A stretch of DNA of 9,094 nucleotides. Origin: an uncultured Bacillota bacterium. GTDB taxonomy: Bacteria > Bacillota > Clostridia > Oscillospirales > Oscillospiraceae. Shown here piece by piece: positions 1 through 5,761 of the stretch. The stretch is from the NCBI GenBank assembly GCA_937890735.1, contig CALACZ010000063.1, forward strand, positions 1-9,094, given 5' to 3'. The position numbers and the translations under genes were made by a program. Numbering within the stretch: position 1 is the first letter of the stretch; each line of letters opens with the position of its first letter. The notes under the pieces are model-generated. The model ran no database searches and was not told where the DNA came from. It worked only from the letters and a program-made list of their open reading frames with translations.

Positions 1-76
1 GTCATTCAGCACCACGCCGCCGCTTCGCTACCTTGGTCACCAAGGGAAGCCTTTGCATTGTGCAAACACGAAACAG
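1..76. repeat. Intergenic repeat fragment at window start
   Basis: No gene is visible in this stretch. It contains a perfect palindrome at 31-45 (CCTTGGT-C-ACCAAGG). The tract that follows, through the CAGCTCA at 74-80, resembles the repeat near the other end of the window (about 9000-9050): both run CTTGGT, AAGGG, a purine-rich GGCTTTG-like block, a CAAA-containing block, then CAGCTCA. I read it as a diverged copy of the same intergenic repeat family. Its left limit is not defined because the window begins there. Confidence 0.5.
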
Positions 77-79
77 CTC

Positions 80-119
80 AAAAAAGCGCCCGCCGGGGGT
101 CCCGGCGGGCGCGGTTTTT
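80..119 (-). terminator. Intrinsic terminator of the IclR-family gene
   Basis: A perfect 12-bp GC-only stem (86-97 paired with 101-112) has a 3-nt loop. On the minus strand it is followed by six Ts (complement of 80-85). It begins 6 nt past the regulator's TAA stop. A run of five Ts also follows on the plus strand (115-119), so it may act in both directions and insulate the locus from whatever lies to the left. Confidence 0.9.
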
Positions 120-879
120 ATCTTCGATAGCCGATGGCGCGGCTGATGTTCTGCGCGGCTTGATCCAGCGCGGCGACGGACGGCAGCAGGCGCTCCTGCG
201 GCAGCAGCCCCACGCAGCCGACGGCGTATGCCACGCGTCCGCTCACGTCCCGCACCGGGACGGACACCGACCGCAGCCCCAGCTTATACTCGCCGTTTTC
301 CAGCGCGTAGCCCTGAAGGCGGATCTGCTCCAGCTCCGGCAGAAGCTGCTCGGCACGCGTGAGCGTATTGGGCGTGAACGCCGTCAGCTCATGCGTGCGC
401 AGGATGTGCCGCGTCTCCGACGCGGATAGATTCGCCAGAAACAGCTTTCCCTGCGACGTGCAGTGGATGGGCAGGCGCGCGCCGACCTCAGACACGACGC
501 GCAGGCTGTCGCGGCTCTCCTCCTCGGCGAGCGTGACGACCGCGCCGCGGTCGAGCACCGACAAAAACACCGACTCGCCCAGCACACGGCACGCCTCCTG
601 CATATACGGTCGCGCCAGCGCGGCGATATTCCACGCGTTCGACACCGCGCTTCCATATTCAAACAGCCGGATGCCCAGCCAGTAGCGCCCGTCGTTGCCC
701 TGCTCGATGAGCCCGCCGGCGCGCATGGTCGTGAGCAGCCCGTGGATGGTGCTCTTGGGCCAGCCGAGCTGCCGGTGCAGCTCCGTCAGCGCCATGGGAT
801 GCCCCGTTTCGGTCAGCAGATCCAGCAGGCGCACCGCCTTTTCCACCGAATGGATCGTTTTCCCCTCTACCTCCGGCAT
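118..879 (-). CDS. IclR-family transcriptional regulator, probable regulator of the agmatine operon
   Basis: The 253-residue protein has the full IclR layout and the family's usual length. An N-terminal winged helix-turn-helix (about 9-70) has its recognition-helix region near PKSTIHGLLTTM (41-52), and a C-terminal GAF-like effector domain spans about 85-248. Family landmarks in the effector domain are HCTSQGKLFLA (139-149) and the ENGEYKLGLRSVSVPVRD stretch (194-211). IclR proteins bind palindromic DNA as dimers or tetramers and respond to small metabolites. The ATG at 877-879 has an AAGGGGG ribosome site 9 nt upstream. The gene is divergent from aguA across a 179-bp spacer holding a candidate operator array, so control of the agmatine genes and of itself is the natural inference. 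Known agmatine regulators are LuxR-type (lactic acid bacteria) or TetR-type (Pseudomonas AguR), so an IclR member is unusual. The effector, perhaps agmatine or N-carbamoylputrescine, is a guess. Confidence 0.9.
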   Translation of the reverse strand: MPEVEGKTIHSVEKAVRLLDLLTETGHPMALTELHRQLGWPKSTIHGLLTTMRAGGLIEQGNDGRYWLGIRLFEYGSAVSNAWNIAALARPYMQEACRVLGESVFLSVLDRGAVVTLAEEESRDSLRVVSEVGARLPIHCTSQGKLFLANLSASETRHILRTHELTAFTPNTLTRAEQLLPELEQIRLQGYALENGEYKLGLRSVSVPVRDVSGRVAYAVGCVGLLPQERLLPSVAALDQAAQNISRAIGYRR

Positions 880-908
880 TGCCGTGCGCCCCCTTCGTCT
901 TTTTTGTC

Positions 909-937
909 AGTATAGCAAATTTCGCGCGCGTTCGCAA
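909..937 (-). promoter_or_regulatory. Promoter of the IclR-family gene
   Basis: On the minus strand a TATACT -10 box (909-914, 5 of 6 to consensus) lies 17 bp from a TTGCGA -35 box (932-937, 4 of 6). The expected start point is about 20-25 nt upstream of the ATG. The -35 box itself contains a TTCGC half-site (931-935), so a protein bound to the neighbouring array would block this promoter. That fits autorepression. Confidence 0.65.
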
Positions 938-988
938 GAAAAATTTCGCCATGAGCGAAATGCATTCGCGTAAATTCGCTCATTTCGC
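919..988. promoter_or_regulatory. Candidate operator array (phased TTCGC half-sites) for the IclR-type regulator
   Basis: The divergent spacer repeats TTCGC at 921, 931, 945, 965, 975 and 984, plus an inverted copy (GCGAA) at 955. Successive starts are about one helical turn apart (10, 14, 10, 10, 10, 9). Within it, ATTTCGC-CATGA-GCGAAAT (943-961) is a perfect 7-bp inverted repeat, and ATGAGCGAA (951-959) with TTCGCTCAT (975-983) is a perfect 9-bp inverted repeat. IclR-family proteins often occupy several adjacent sites as tetramers. Assignment to this particular regulator is inference from position. Confidence 0.6.
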
Positions 989-1058
989 ACCGCAGGATAG
1001 GTTTGCGCGCATTTGGGCATAGTATCGCTGTATTTCTCATATGAAAGGACTTGCGACT

Positions 1059-2156
1059 ATGGCAAAACGTATTACCGATTCCACGCCGATCCGCGACGGC
1101 TATTTTATGCCGGCGGAGTTTGCGCCACAGGACGGCGTGTTTATGATCTGGCCCGAGCGCCCGGATAACTGGCGCGACGGCGCAAAGCCCGCGCAGGCGG
1201 CGTTCTGCGCCGTCGCGGCGGCGATCGCGCAGTTTGAGCCGGTGACGATGCTCGTCTCGAACGCGCAGTTTGAAAACGCGCGGGCGCGGCTGCCGGAGGC
1301 GGTGCGCGTGGTGGAGTGCACGACGGACGACGCGTGGGTGCGCGACTGCGGGCCGACGTTCCTCATTGACGGACGCGGCGGCCGCCGCGCCGCCGACTGG
1401 CGCTTCAACGCCTGGGGCGGGCTGTACGACGGGCTGTATTTCCCGTGGGCAAACGACGACCGCGTCGCGCAGAAAATTTGCGAGCTGACAAACACCGATT
1501 CCTACCGCACGGACGGCTTCGTCCTGGAGGGCGGCTCGATCCACGTGGATGGCGAGGGCACGGTGCTCACGACGGAAATGTGCCTGCTCTCCCCGGGGCG
1601 CAATCCCGACCTTGACAAGCACGCCATCGAAAAAATGCTCTGCGCGTACCTCGGCTGCGAAAAGGTGCTGTGGCTGAAGGACGGCATCGACCCCGACGAG
1701 ACGAACGGGCACATTGACGACGTGGCGTGCTTCATCCGCCCCGGCGAGGTCGCGTGCATCTGGACGGACGACAAAAACCACCCGTTTTACGAGCAGGCGC
1801 GGGCGGCGTACGACGCGCTGTCGCGCATGACGGACGCGAAGGGGCGCGCGCTGAAGGTGCACAAGCTGTGCCTGACGAAAAAGCCGTGTTTGCTTCACGG
1901 CGCGGAGACGATCGACCGCGTGGCGGGCAGCATCCCGCGCGAGAGCGGCGAGGTCGCCATCGCGTCGTATATGAATTTCCTGATCGTCAACGGCGGCGTG
2001 ATCGTGCCGCAGTATGACGACGAAAACGACGCGCTCGCGCTCTCGCAGGTACAGGCGATGTTCCCAGAGCGCCGGGTCGTGGGCGTCGCCACGCGCGAGA
2101 TCGCCTACGGCGGCGGCAACATCCACTGCATCACGCAGCAGCTGCCGCGCGCATGA
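1059..2156 (+). CDS. aguA: Agmatine deiminase
   Basis: This cytoplasmic enzyme hydrolyses agmatine to N-carbamoylputrescine and ammonia, the first step of the agmatine deiminase pathway. The 365-residue protein belongs to the Porphyromonas-type peptidylarginine deiminase/agmatine deiminase fold. Residues expected for catalysis and guanidinium binding are present: W93 and D96 in DAWVRDCGP, E157 in LEGGS, H218 and D220 in NGHIDD, and the nucleophilic C357 in GGGNIHC. These positions coincide with the numbering I recall for the Enterococcus faecalis enzyme. That agreement supports the ATG at 1059 over an in-frame ATG at 1041. The upstream ATG also overlaps the SD-like AAAGGA (1044-1049), which sits 9 nt before 1059. 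It is the first gene of a three-gene operon, 9 bp ahead of the permease. No strong -35/-10 pair precedes it, which suggests an activator-dependent promoter. Nothing looks broken. Confidence 0.96.
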   Translation: MAKRITDSTPIRDGYFMPAEFAPQDGVFMIWPERPDNWRDGAKPAQAAFCAVAAAIAQFEPVTMLVSNAQFENARARLPEAVRVVECTTDDAWVRDCGPTFLIDGRGGRRAADWRFNAWGGLYDGLYFPWANDDRVAQKICELTNTDSYRTDGFVLEGGSIHVDGEGTVLTTEMCLLSPGRNPDLDKHAIEKMLCAYLGCEKVLWLKDGIDPDETNGHIDDVACFIRPGEVACIWTDDKNHPFYEQARAAYDALSRMTDAKGRALKVHKLCLTKKPCLLHGAETIDRVAGSIPRESGEVAIASYMNFLIVNGGVIVPQYDDENDALALSQVQAMFPERRVVGVATREIAYGGGNIHCITQQLPRA

Positions 2157-2165
2157 GGTAGCGCG

Positions 2166-3530
2166 ATGGAGAAAAAAGTCAGCTTTGTAAAATGCGTGCT
2201 GTTCACCATTTGCAGCGTGCTCGTGCTCGACTCGCTCGCCGCCGCGCCCGCGCGGTTCGGAACGCCCTCGCTCACGATGTGGGTGGTGATGGCGGTGCTC
2301 TTTTTCATGCCGTACGGGCTTTTGTCGGCGGAGCTCGGCAGCTCGTACCCCAACGACGGCGGCATCACCTCGTGGGTCACGCGCGCATTCGGCGAACATC
2401 TGGGCGTGCAGACCGGCTGGTTTTACTGGATCAATGTCGCGTTCTGGATGCCGGCAGTGTTCGTGACGTTCGCGTGGTGGCTGAGCTATTCGTTCTTCCC
2501 CGCCGCGCCGCCGCTGGTGATGGCGGGCATCGCCGTGGCGATGTGCTGGGTGATCGTGGGCATCGGCATCCGCGGCGTGGAGCTGTCGGTCACGGTGACG
2601 GCGATCGCGTCCTACGCAAAAATGGCGATTTTGTTGCTGTTCGGCGTGCTCGGGGCGGTATATTTCGTGCGGTACGGCTCGGCGCACTCGTTCCGGGCGC
2701 AGGATCTCATGATCGGTTCGCTGGGGAATCTATCGTCCGGCGTGGCGGTCATCGCGTATAACCTGCTCGGCTTCGAGCTCATCGGCTCGATCGGCAGCAA
2801 AATTGAGAATCCCGGCAAGACCGTGCCGCGCATGACGATTTTAGCGGGCGTGGTCATCACGTTTTTGTACCTGCTCGGCACGTTCGGGATGCTGGTCGCG
2901 CTGCGGGACATCGACGAAATGGACGGCTTTTACAACGCCCTCGCGGTGCTCTGCTCGGTGTTCGGACCGGCGCAGAAGCCGGTATTGGACGTTTTGGTCG
3001 TGATCTCGTGCCTGACGCTGGTGTCGAATATGCTCTCGTGGACGCTCGGCGCGAACGAGAGCCTCATCGCGGCGGATCTTGACCGGCGCTCGCGCTTTCT
3101 CGGCAAACGCAGCGCCAAATACGGCACGGCGAGGAATCTCTACCTGCTGATGGGGCTGCTCTCCACCGTGCTGCTGCTGCTCAATTTCGCGTTCGGCTCG
3201 TCGGACGCGAACGCGGTGTTCTGGGACGTGCTGTCGTTCTCCTTCGTCATTTTTCTCATTCCGTACCTGTTTTTATTCGCGTCGGCGGTGCGCCTGCGCT
3301 ATAAAGACCCGCAGACGCCGCGCGTCTACCGCGTGCCGGGCGGAAACTTCGGCGTGTGGCTGTGCGCGGGGCTGTGCACGCTGTGCGTGCTGACGGGCAT
3401 CTTTTTCCTGTTTTTTGACGACGCGCGCAGCGGCAACTACTTTGCTCTCGGCGTCAAGATCGTCGGGACGCTCCTGTGCGTGCTGACCGGCGAATGGCTC
3501 TACCGCGAAAAACCGGCGAAAGCCGAATAA
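2166..3530 (+). CDS. aguD: APC-superfamily permease, probable agmatine/putrescine antiporter
   Basis: The product is a 454-residue integral membrane protein with about 12 hydrophobic segments, roughly at 9-29, 37-57, 84-108, 117-135, 145-169, 189-209, 225-245, 271-291, 325-344, 350-375, 396-417 and 425-443. The family's characteristic stretch NLLGFELIGSIGSKIENP (199-216) contains the glycine/Phe-Glu motif of transmembrane segment 6. It resembles glutamate:GABA-antiporter-type APC members. The substrate is assigned from its place between aguA and ptcA, as in the enterococcal and lactococcal aguBDAC clusters, where AguD exchanges external agmatine for internal putrescine. The ATG lies 9 nt after the aguA stop. 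Its ribosome site (GAGGT) overlaps that stop, which suggests translational coupling. Another polyamine or amino-acid specificity cannot be excluded from sequence alone. Confidence 0.85.
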   Translation: MEKKVSFVKCVLFTICSVLVLDSLAAAPARFGTPSLTMWVVMAVLFFMPYGLLSAELGSSYPNDGGITSWVTRAFGEHLGVQTGWFYWINVAFWMPAVFVTFAWWLSYSFFPAAPPLVMAGIAVAMCWVIVGIGIRGVELSVTVTAIASYAKMAILLLFGVLGAVYFVRYGSAHSFRAQDLMIGSLGNLSSGVAVIAYNLLGFELIGSIGSKIENPGKTVPRMTILAGVVITFLYLLGTFGMLVALRDIDEMDGFYNALAVLCSVFGPAQKPVLDVLVVISCLTLVSNMLSWTLGANESLIAADLDRRSRFLGKRSAKYGTARNLYLLMGLLSTVLLLLNFAFGSSDANAVFWDVLSFSFVIFLIPYLFLFASAVRLRYKDPQTPRVYRVPGGNFGVWLCAGLCTLCVLTGIFFLFFDDARSGNYFALGVKIVGTLLCVLTGEWLYREKPAKAE

Positions 3531-3544
3531 TTGGAGGCTGAATT

Positions 3545-4561
3545 ATGGTAAATAAACGCGATTTTATCACCACGCAGGATTTTACCCGGCAGGAGCTGCT
3601 GGACATCATCGACCTGTCGCTGCTGCTCAAAAAGTGCATCGCGCGGGGCTATTACCCGCCGCTGCTGAAAAATAAGACGCTCGGCATGATCTTTCAGCAG
3701 TCGTCCACGCGCACGCGCGTGTCGTTCGAGACGGCGATGGAGCAGCTCGGCGGGCACGCGCAGTACCTCGGCCCGGGCATGATCCAGCTCGGCGGGCACG
3801 AGACCATCGGCGACACGGGGAAGGTGCTGTCGTACCTCGTCGATGTCGTGATGGCGCGCGTCATCGAGCACAAAACGGTCGTGGAGCTGGCACGCGCGTG
3901 CCGCGTGCCGGTGCTGAACGGAATGTCCGACTACAACCACCCCACGCAGGAGATCGGCGACCTGTGCACGATCGTCGAGAACCTGCCCGCGGGCAAGCGG
4001 CTGAAGGACTGCAAGGTCGTGTTCGTGGGCGACGGAACGCAGGTCTGCGCGTCGCTCGGCATGATCTGCACGCATCTGGGGATGCACTTTGTGCACTGCG
4101 GGCCGGACGCGCACCAGCTCGGCGCGGATGTGCGCGCCATCTGGGAGGAAAACTGCCGCCAGAGCGGCGGCAGCTGGCAATCGACCAGCGACCGCGAGGC
4201 GGTGCGCGGCGCGGATTTCATCTACACGGACGTGTGGTACGGGCTGTATGAAAATGAAATGCCCAAAGAGGAGCGCGTGCGCGTGTTCCATGATTTCCAG
4301 GTCAACCGCGAACTGATGCAGCTCGGCAATCTCGGCTGCAAATTCCTGCACTGCCTCCCCGCCACGCGCGGCGAGGACGTGACCGACGAGGTCATCGACA
4401 GCGCCGCGTCGCTCTGCTGGGAGCAGGCGGGCAATCGGCTGACGGCTATGCGCGGCTTGCTCGTCTGGCTCACGCGGGGCAAAAAAGAACCGCTCGCGGA
4501 GCAAACCGCGGCGGTCAAGGCGGAGTTGGAGAGTTTTTTGGTGGAGAAGGGGTTGGCGTAA
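3545..4561 (+). CDS. ptcA: Putrescine carbamoyltransferase
   Basis: The enzyme phosphorolyses N-carbamoylputrescine to putrescine and carbamoyl phosphate, the second step of agmatine catabolism (also named aguB). The 338-residue protein belongs to the aspartate/ornithine carbamoyltransferase family. Carbamoyl-phosphate-binding motifs are STRTR (54-58), HPTQ (132-135) and HCLP (269-272). Two features separate it from ornithine carbamoyltransferase. YLGPGMIQLGGHE (74-86) is one. The other is TDVWYGLYE (228-236) where ornithine enzymes carry the SMG loop; the YGLY sequence is what I associate with putrescine-specific enzymes. A C-terminal helix-prone tail (about 315-338) is also typical and takes part in trimer packing. 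The start is secure: GGAGG lies 9 nt before the ATG, 14 bp after the permease stop. A carbamate kinase gene would be expected next, but a terminator and an opposing toxin-antitoxin operon follow instead. Confidence 0.94.
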   Translation: MVNKRDFITTQDFTRQELLDIIDLSLLLKKCIARGYYPPLLKNKTLGMIFQQSSTRTRVSFETAMEQLGGHAQYLGPGMIQLGGHETIGDTGKVLSYLVDVVMARVIEHKTVVELARACRVPVLNGMSDYNHPTQEIGDLCTIVENLPAGKRLKDCKVVFVGDGTQVCASLGMICTHLGMHFVHCGPDAHQLGADVRAIWEENCRQSGGSWQSTSDREAVRGADFIYTDVWYGLYENEMPKEERVRVFHDFQVNRELMQLGNLGCKFLHCLPATRGEDVTDEVIDSAASLCWEQAGNRLTAMRGLLVWLTRGKKEPLAEQTAAVKAELESFLVEKGLA

Positions 4562-4563
4562 GG

Positions 4564-4591
4564 AAAAGCCCTCCCATTCGGGCGGGTTTTT
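4564..4591 (+). terminator. Terminator of the agmatine operon
   Basis: A short GC-rich hairpin (about 4569-4575 with 4580-4586, one internal mismatch, 4-nt loop) flanked by A's is followed by TTTTT at 4587-4591, directly after the ptcA stop. The last T coincides with the final base of the convergent yafQ stop codon. The two operons therefore end within 30 bp of each other, and this element may also slow transcription coming from the toxin side. Confidence 0.65.
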
Positions 4592-4866
4592 CAGAACAAA
4601 TCGCTGTGCGTGCCGGTGCGGGTGAGGTAGAGGATGAGGTCGCCGTCGGACAGCTCGTAGATCAGCAGCCAATCGGGTGCGATGTGGCACTCGCGGCAGC
4701 CGGCGTAGTCGCCGGACAGACTGTGGTCGCGGTTTTTCTCCGGCAGCCTCTCGCCGTCTGCAAGGATCTTGATCACGTCGGTCAGCAGAGAAAGGTCATA
4801 GCCCCGGCGCTGTACACGCTTGAGGTCCTTTTGGAACTTGCTGGTCGGGCGGACGTTGTATTTCAT
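4591..4866 (-). CDS. yafQ: YafQ-family mRNA interferase toxin (type II toxin-antitoxin)
   Basis: The 91-residue protein has the size and fold signature of RelE/ParE-superfamily YafQ toxins, which cleave mRNA on the ribosome. Residues matching the known YafQ active site are H48, H61, D65, W66, H87 and F91 (in HSLSGDY, CHIAPDW and the C-terminal THSDLF). All appear intact, so the toxin should be active unless neutralised. Its ATG overlaps the antitoxin stop by four bases (ATGA, 4863-4866), which is typical translational coupling that keeps antitoxin in excess. It is the distal gene of a two-gene operon that converges on ptcA. The name reflects family membership, not proven function in this organism. 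Confidence 0.92.
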   Translation of the reverse strand: MKYNVRPTSKFQKDLKRVQRRGYDLSLLTDVIKILADGERLPEKNRDHSLSGDYAGCRECHIAPDWLLIYELSDGDLILYLTRTGTHSDLF

Positions 4867-5138
4867 CGCAGCAGGTCCTCCATCATGGCATCAACGTCGG
4901 TGTAGGTTTTGCCGAGGGTGGGGTCGGCTTTCATGCGCCGAACCTCCTGCAATGCTTCTTTGGTTTCGGCGTTCGGGATTTCCGCGCCAATCTCAAACGG
5001 GATGCGATATTCCCGCACGGCTTTTTTTGCAAAGACGTTAAAGGCGGTGGTCATGGTCATGCCCATGTCCGTGCAGAACGCCTCAAACTGCTTTTTCAGG
5101 TCACTGTCCATGCGGATGTTGATGTTGGTGCTCGCCAT
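4863..5138 (-). CDS. dinJ: DinJ/RelB-family antitoxin
   Basis: The 91-residue protein begins with a ribbon-helix-helix DNA-binding domain: strand TNINIRMD (4-11), helix SDLKKQFEAFCTDMG (12-26), then MTMTTAFNVFAKKAVRE (27-43). This is followed by a PFEI segment and a charged C-terminal tail (about 50-91) expected to wrap and inactivate YafQ. DinJ-type antitoxins dimerise and repress their own operon, with toxin as co-repressor. The ATG at 5136-5138 has a GGGGG-containing ribosome site 8 nt upstream. The gene lies directly upstream of and overlaps yafQ, and is preceded by a near-perfect promoter and palindromes. Confidence 0.93.
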   Translation of the reverse strand: MASTNINIRMDSDLKKQFEAFCTDMGMTMTTAFNVFAKKAVREYRIPFEIGAEIPNAETKEALQEVRRMKADPTLGKTYTDVDAMMEDLLR

Positions 5139-5206
5139 TGTAATGACCCCCTTTCCTGGGATAGTGTATGCGTTGTGTGTGATTTTATTGACAGTGTCAT
5201 TACAAT
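5137..5206. promoter_or_regulatory. Candidate DinJ operator palindromes
   Basis: Two structures are visible in the dinJ leader. A compact perfect palindrome TGACA-G-TGTCA (5189-5199) sits just at or downstream of the predicted transcription start. A longer inverted repeat has perfect 11-bp arms: ATTGTAATGAC at 5137-5147 and GTCATTACAAT at 5196-5206. One arm lies at the promoter and the other over the start codon. Antitoxins of this class bind such palindromes. Which element is the real operator cannot be told from sequence. Confidence 0.55.
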
Positions 5207-5207
5207 T

Positions 5208-5235
5208 ATTATACGCCTGAGGGCGGATTTGTCAA
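5208..5235 (-). promoter_or_regulatory. Consensus promoter of dinJ-yafQ
   Basis: On the minus strand, TTGACA (5230-5235) and TATAAT (5208-5213) match the housekeeping consensus at all 12 positions, with a 16-bp spacer. The predicted start is near 5201, giving a leader of about 60 nt. A promoter this strong fits a toxin-antitoxin operon held down by autorepression. Confidence 0.85.
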
Positions 5236-5253
5236 GGGGGGCTTTGGCGGTAC

Positions 5254-5320
5254 GCACCGCACCCTTGCCTTCCCCATGTGGGGAAGGTGGCTCGCGCAGC
5301 GAGACGGATGAGGAGAAGGG
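5254..5320 (-). repeat. Intergenic hairpin repeat, copy A (inverted orientation)
   Basis: Copy A starts with a 17-nt block (GCACCGCACCCTTGCCT) that recurs in copy C. It contains an 8-bp stem (5268-5275 with 5280-5287, loop ATGT), then a 5-bp stem CTCGC-GCA-GCGAG (5291-5303), then a GATGAGGAGAAGGG tail. The order is the reverse of copies B, D and E, so it lies in the opposite orientation. No coding potential is evident. Confidence 0.8.
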
Positions 5321-5365
5321 TGGTACGTTCTGAGATGCTGCCACGTTTTGGCTCAAAAACGCGAT

Positions 5366-5439
5366 GCAGCTCAAAAATAAGAACCCTTCCCCTCATCAGT
5401 CGGCTTCGCCGACAGCTTCCCCCCGAGGGGAAGCCTTGG
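5366..5439 (+). repeat. Intergenic hairpin repeat, copy B with leader
   Basis: A 37-nt leader block (5366-5402) matches 9043-9079 at 34 of 37 positions. It runs into hairpin one, GTCGGC-TTC-GCCGAC (5400-5414), and then hairpin two with an 8-bp stem (5415-5422 with 5427-5434, loop CCGA). Confidence 0.8.
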
Positions 5440-5454
5440 GCTGTGCGAAACCTG

Positions 5455-5473
5455 CCCCGAGGGGAAGCCTTGG
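5455..5473 (+). repeat. Partial repeat fragment (19-nt direct copy)
   Basis: CCCCGAGGGGAAGCCTTGG is an exact copy of 5421-5439, displaced by 34 bp. It represents only the distal half of hairpin two of copy B. It suggests a local duplication, or insertion of one element into another. Confidence 0.75.
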
Positions 5474-5495
5474 ACTTGCGCAAACCCGCCGGTGT

Positions 5496-5558
5496 GCACC
5501 GCACCCTTGCCTCCCCCTTTGGGGGAGGTGTCCGAGCGCAGCGATGGACGGAGAGGGT
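5496..5558 (-). repeat. Intergenic hairpin repeat, copy C (inverted orientation)
   Basis: Copy C opens with the same 17-nt block as copy A (5496-5512). It has a perfect 8-bp stem (5510-5517 with 5521-5528, loop TTT) and a less regular second hairpin bounded by GTCC/GGAC (about 5530-5549). It ends in GGAGAGGG, the reverse complement of the CCCTCTC start of copies D and E. Confidence 0.75.
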
Positions 5559-5569
5559 CAGTAAGGAAG

Positions 5570-5617
5570 ACCCTCTCAGTCGCCTTCGGCGACAGCTCTC
5601 CCAGAGGGAGAGCCAAG
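5570..5617 (+). repeat. Intergenic hairpin repeat, copy D
   Basis: This 48-nt unit has hairpin one GTCGCC-TTC-GGCGAC (5580-5594) and hairpin two, an 8-bp stem with loop AGA (5595-5602 with 5606-5613). It is tandem with copy E, one base apart. The two differ only at four positions that form two base pairs of hairpin one. Confidence 0.85.
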
Positions 5618-5618
5618 T

Positions 5619-5666
5619 ACCCTCTCAGTCAGCTTCGCTGACAGCTCTCCCAGAGGGAGAGCCAAG
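5619..5666 (+). repeat. Intergenic hairpin repeat, copy E
   Basis: This 48-nt unit is in tandem with copy D. Hairpin one reads GTCAGC-TTC-GCTGAC (5629-5643), and hairpin two is identical to that of copy D. The four substitutions relative to D keep the stem fully paired. Confidence 0.85.
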
Positions 5667-5687
5667 GGACTGTGCGTGAGGCGGGGC

Positions 5688-5724
5688 AAAAAGAATCCCG
5701 GGGCGGAGTGCCCCGGGATCTTTT
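5688..5724 (-). terminator. Intrinsic terminator of the SLH protein gene
   Basis: A perfect 10-bp GC-rich stem (5695-5704 with 5710-5719) has a 5-nt loop. On the minus strand it is followed by TCTTTTT (complement of 5688-5694). It lies about 40 bp past the TAA stop at 5762-5764. A CTTTT tail on the other side could give weak termination on the plus strand too. Confidence 0.9.
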
Positions 5725-5761
5725 GCTGGGTATTCAGGATGAGACGAATCTCAATGAAGAA

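Noticed and set aside
997..1025. Promoter for aguA using TAGTAT at 1020-1025
   Set aside because: Only 4 of 6 at -10, with no credible -35 at 16-18 bp. A promoter must exist nearby, but this pair is not convincing.
1041..1058. Upstream ATG at 1041 as the aguA start
   Set aside because: It overlaps the SD-like AAAGGA used by the ATG at 1059 and lacks a ribosome site of its own. Active-site numbering fits the 1059 start.
867..2687. 606-codon minus-strand frame across aguA and the permease start
   Set aside because: It is also in codon register with aguA, is Arg/His/Ala-rich and has no ribosome site. The plus-strand genes have full family motifs.
3500..4690. 396-codon minus-strand frame opposite ptcA
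   Set aside because: Codon-register shadow of ptcA, spanning into the unrelated yafQ region. Composition is Arg/His/Ala-rich with no recognisable domain.
5254..5666. Possible CRISPR array
   Set aside because: Repeats occur in both orientations, differ internally, are spaced by 1 to about 60 bp and have no uniform unique spacers. No cas genes are present.
5278..5679. Small open frames (66-133 codons) within the repeat mosaic
   Set aside because: They translate the hairpin repeats themselves (Pro/Arg/Ser-rich, repeated peptides), lack ribosome sites and exist in several frames at once.
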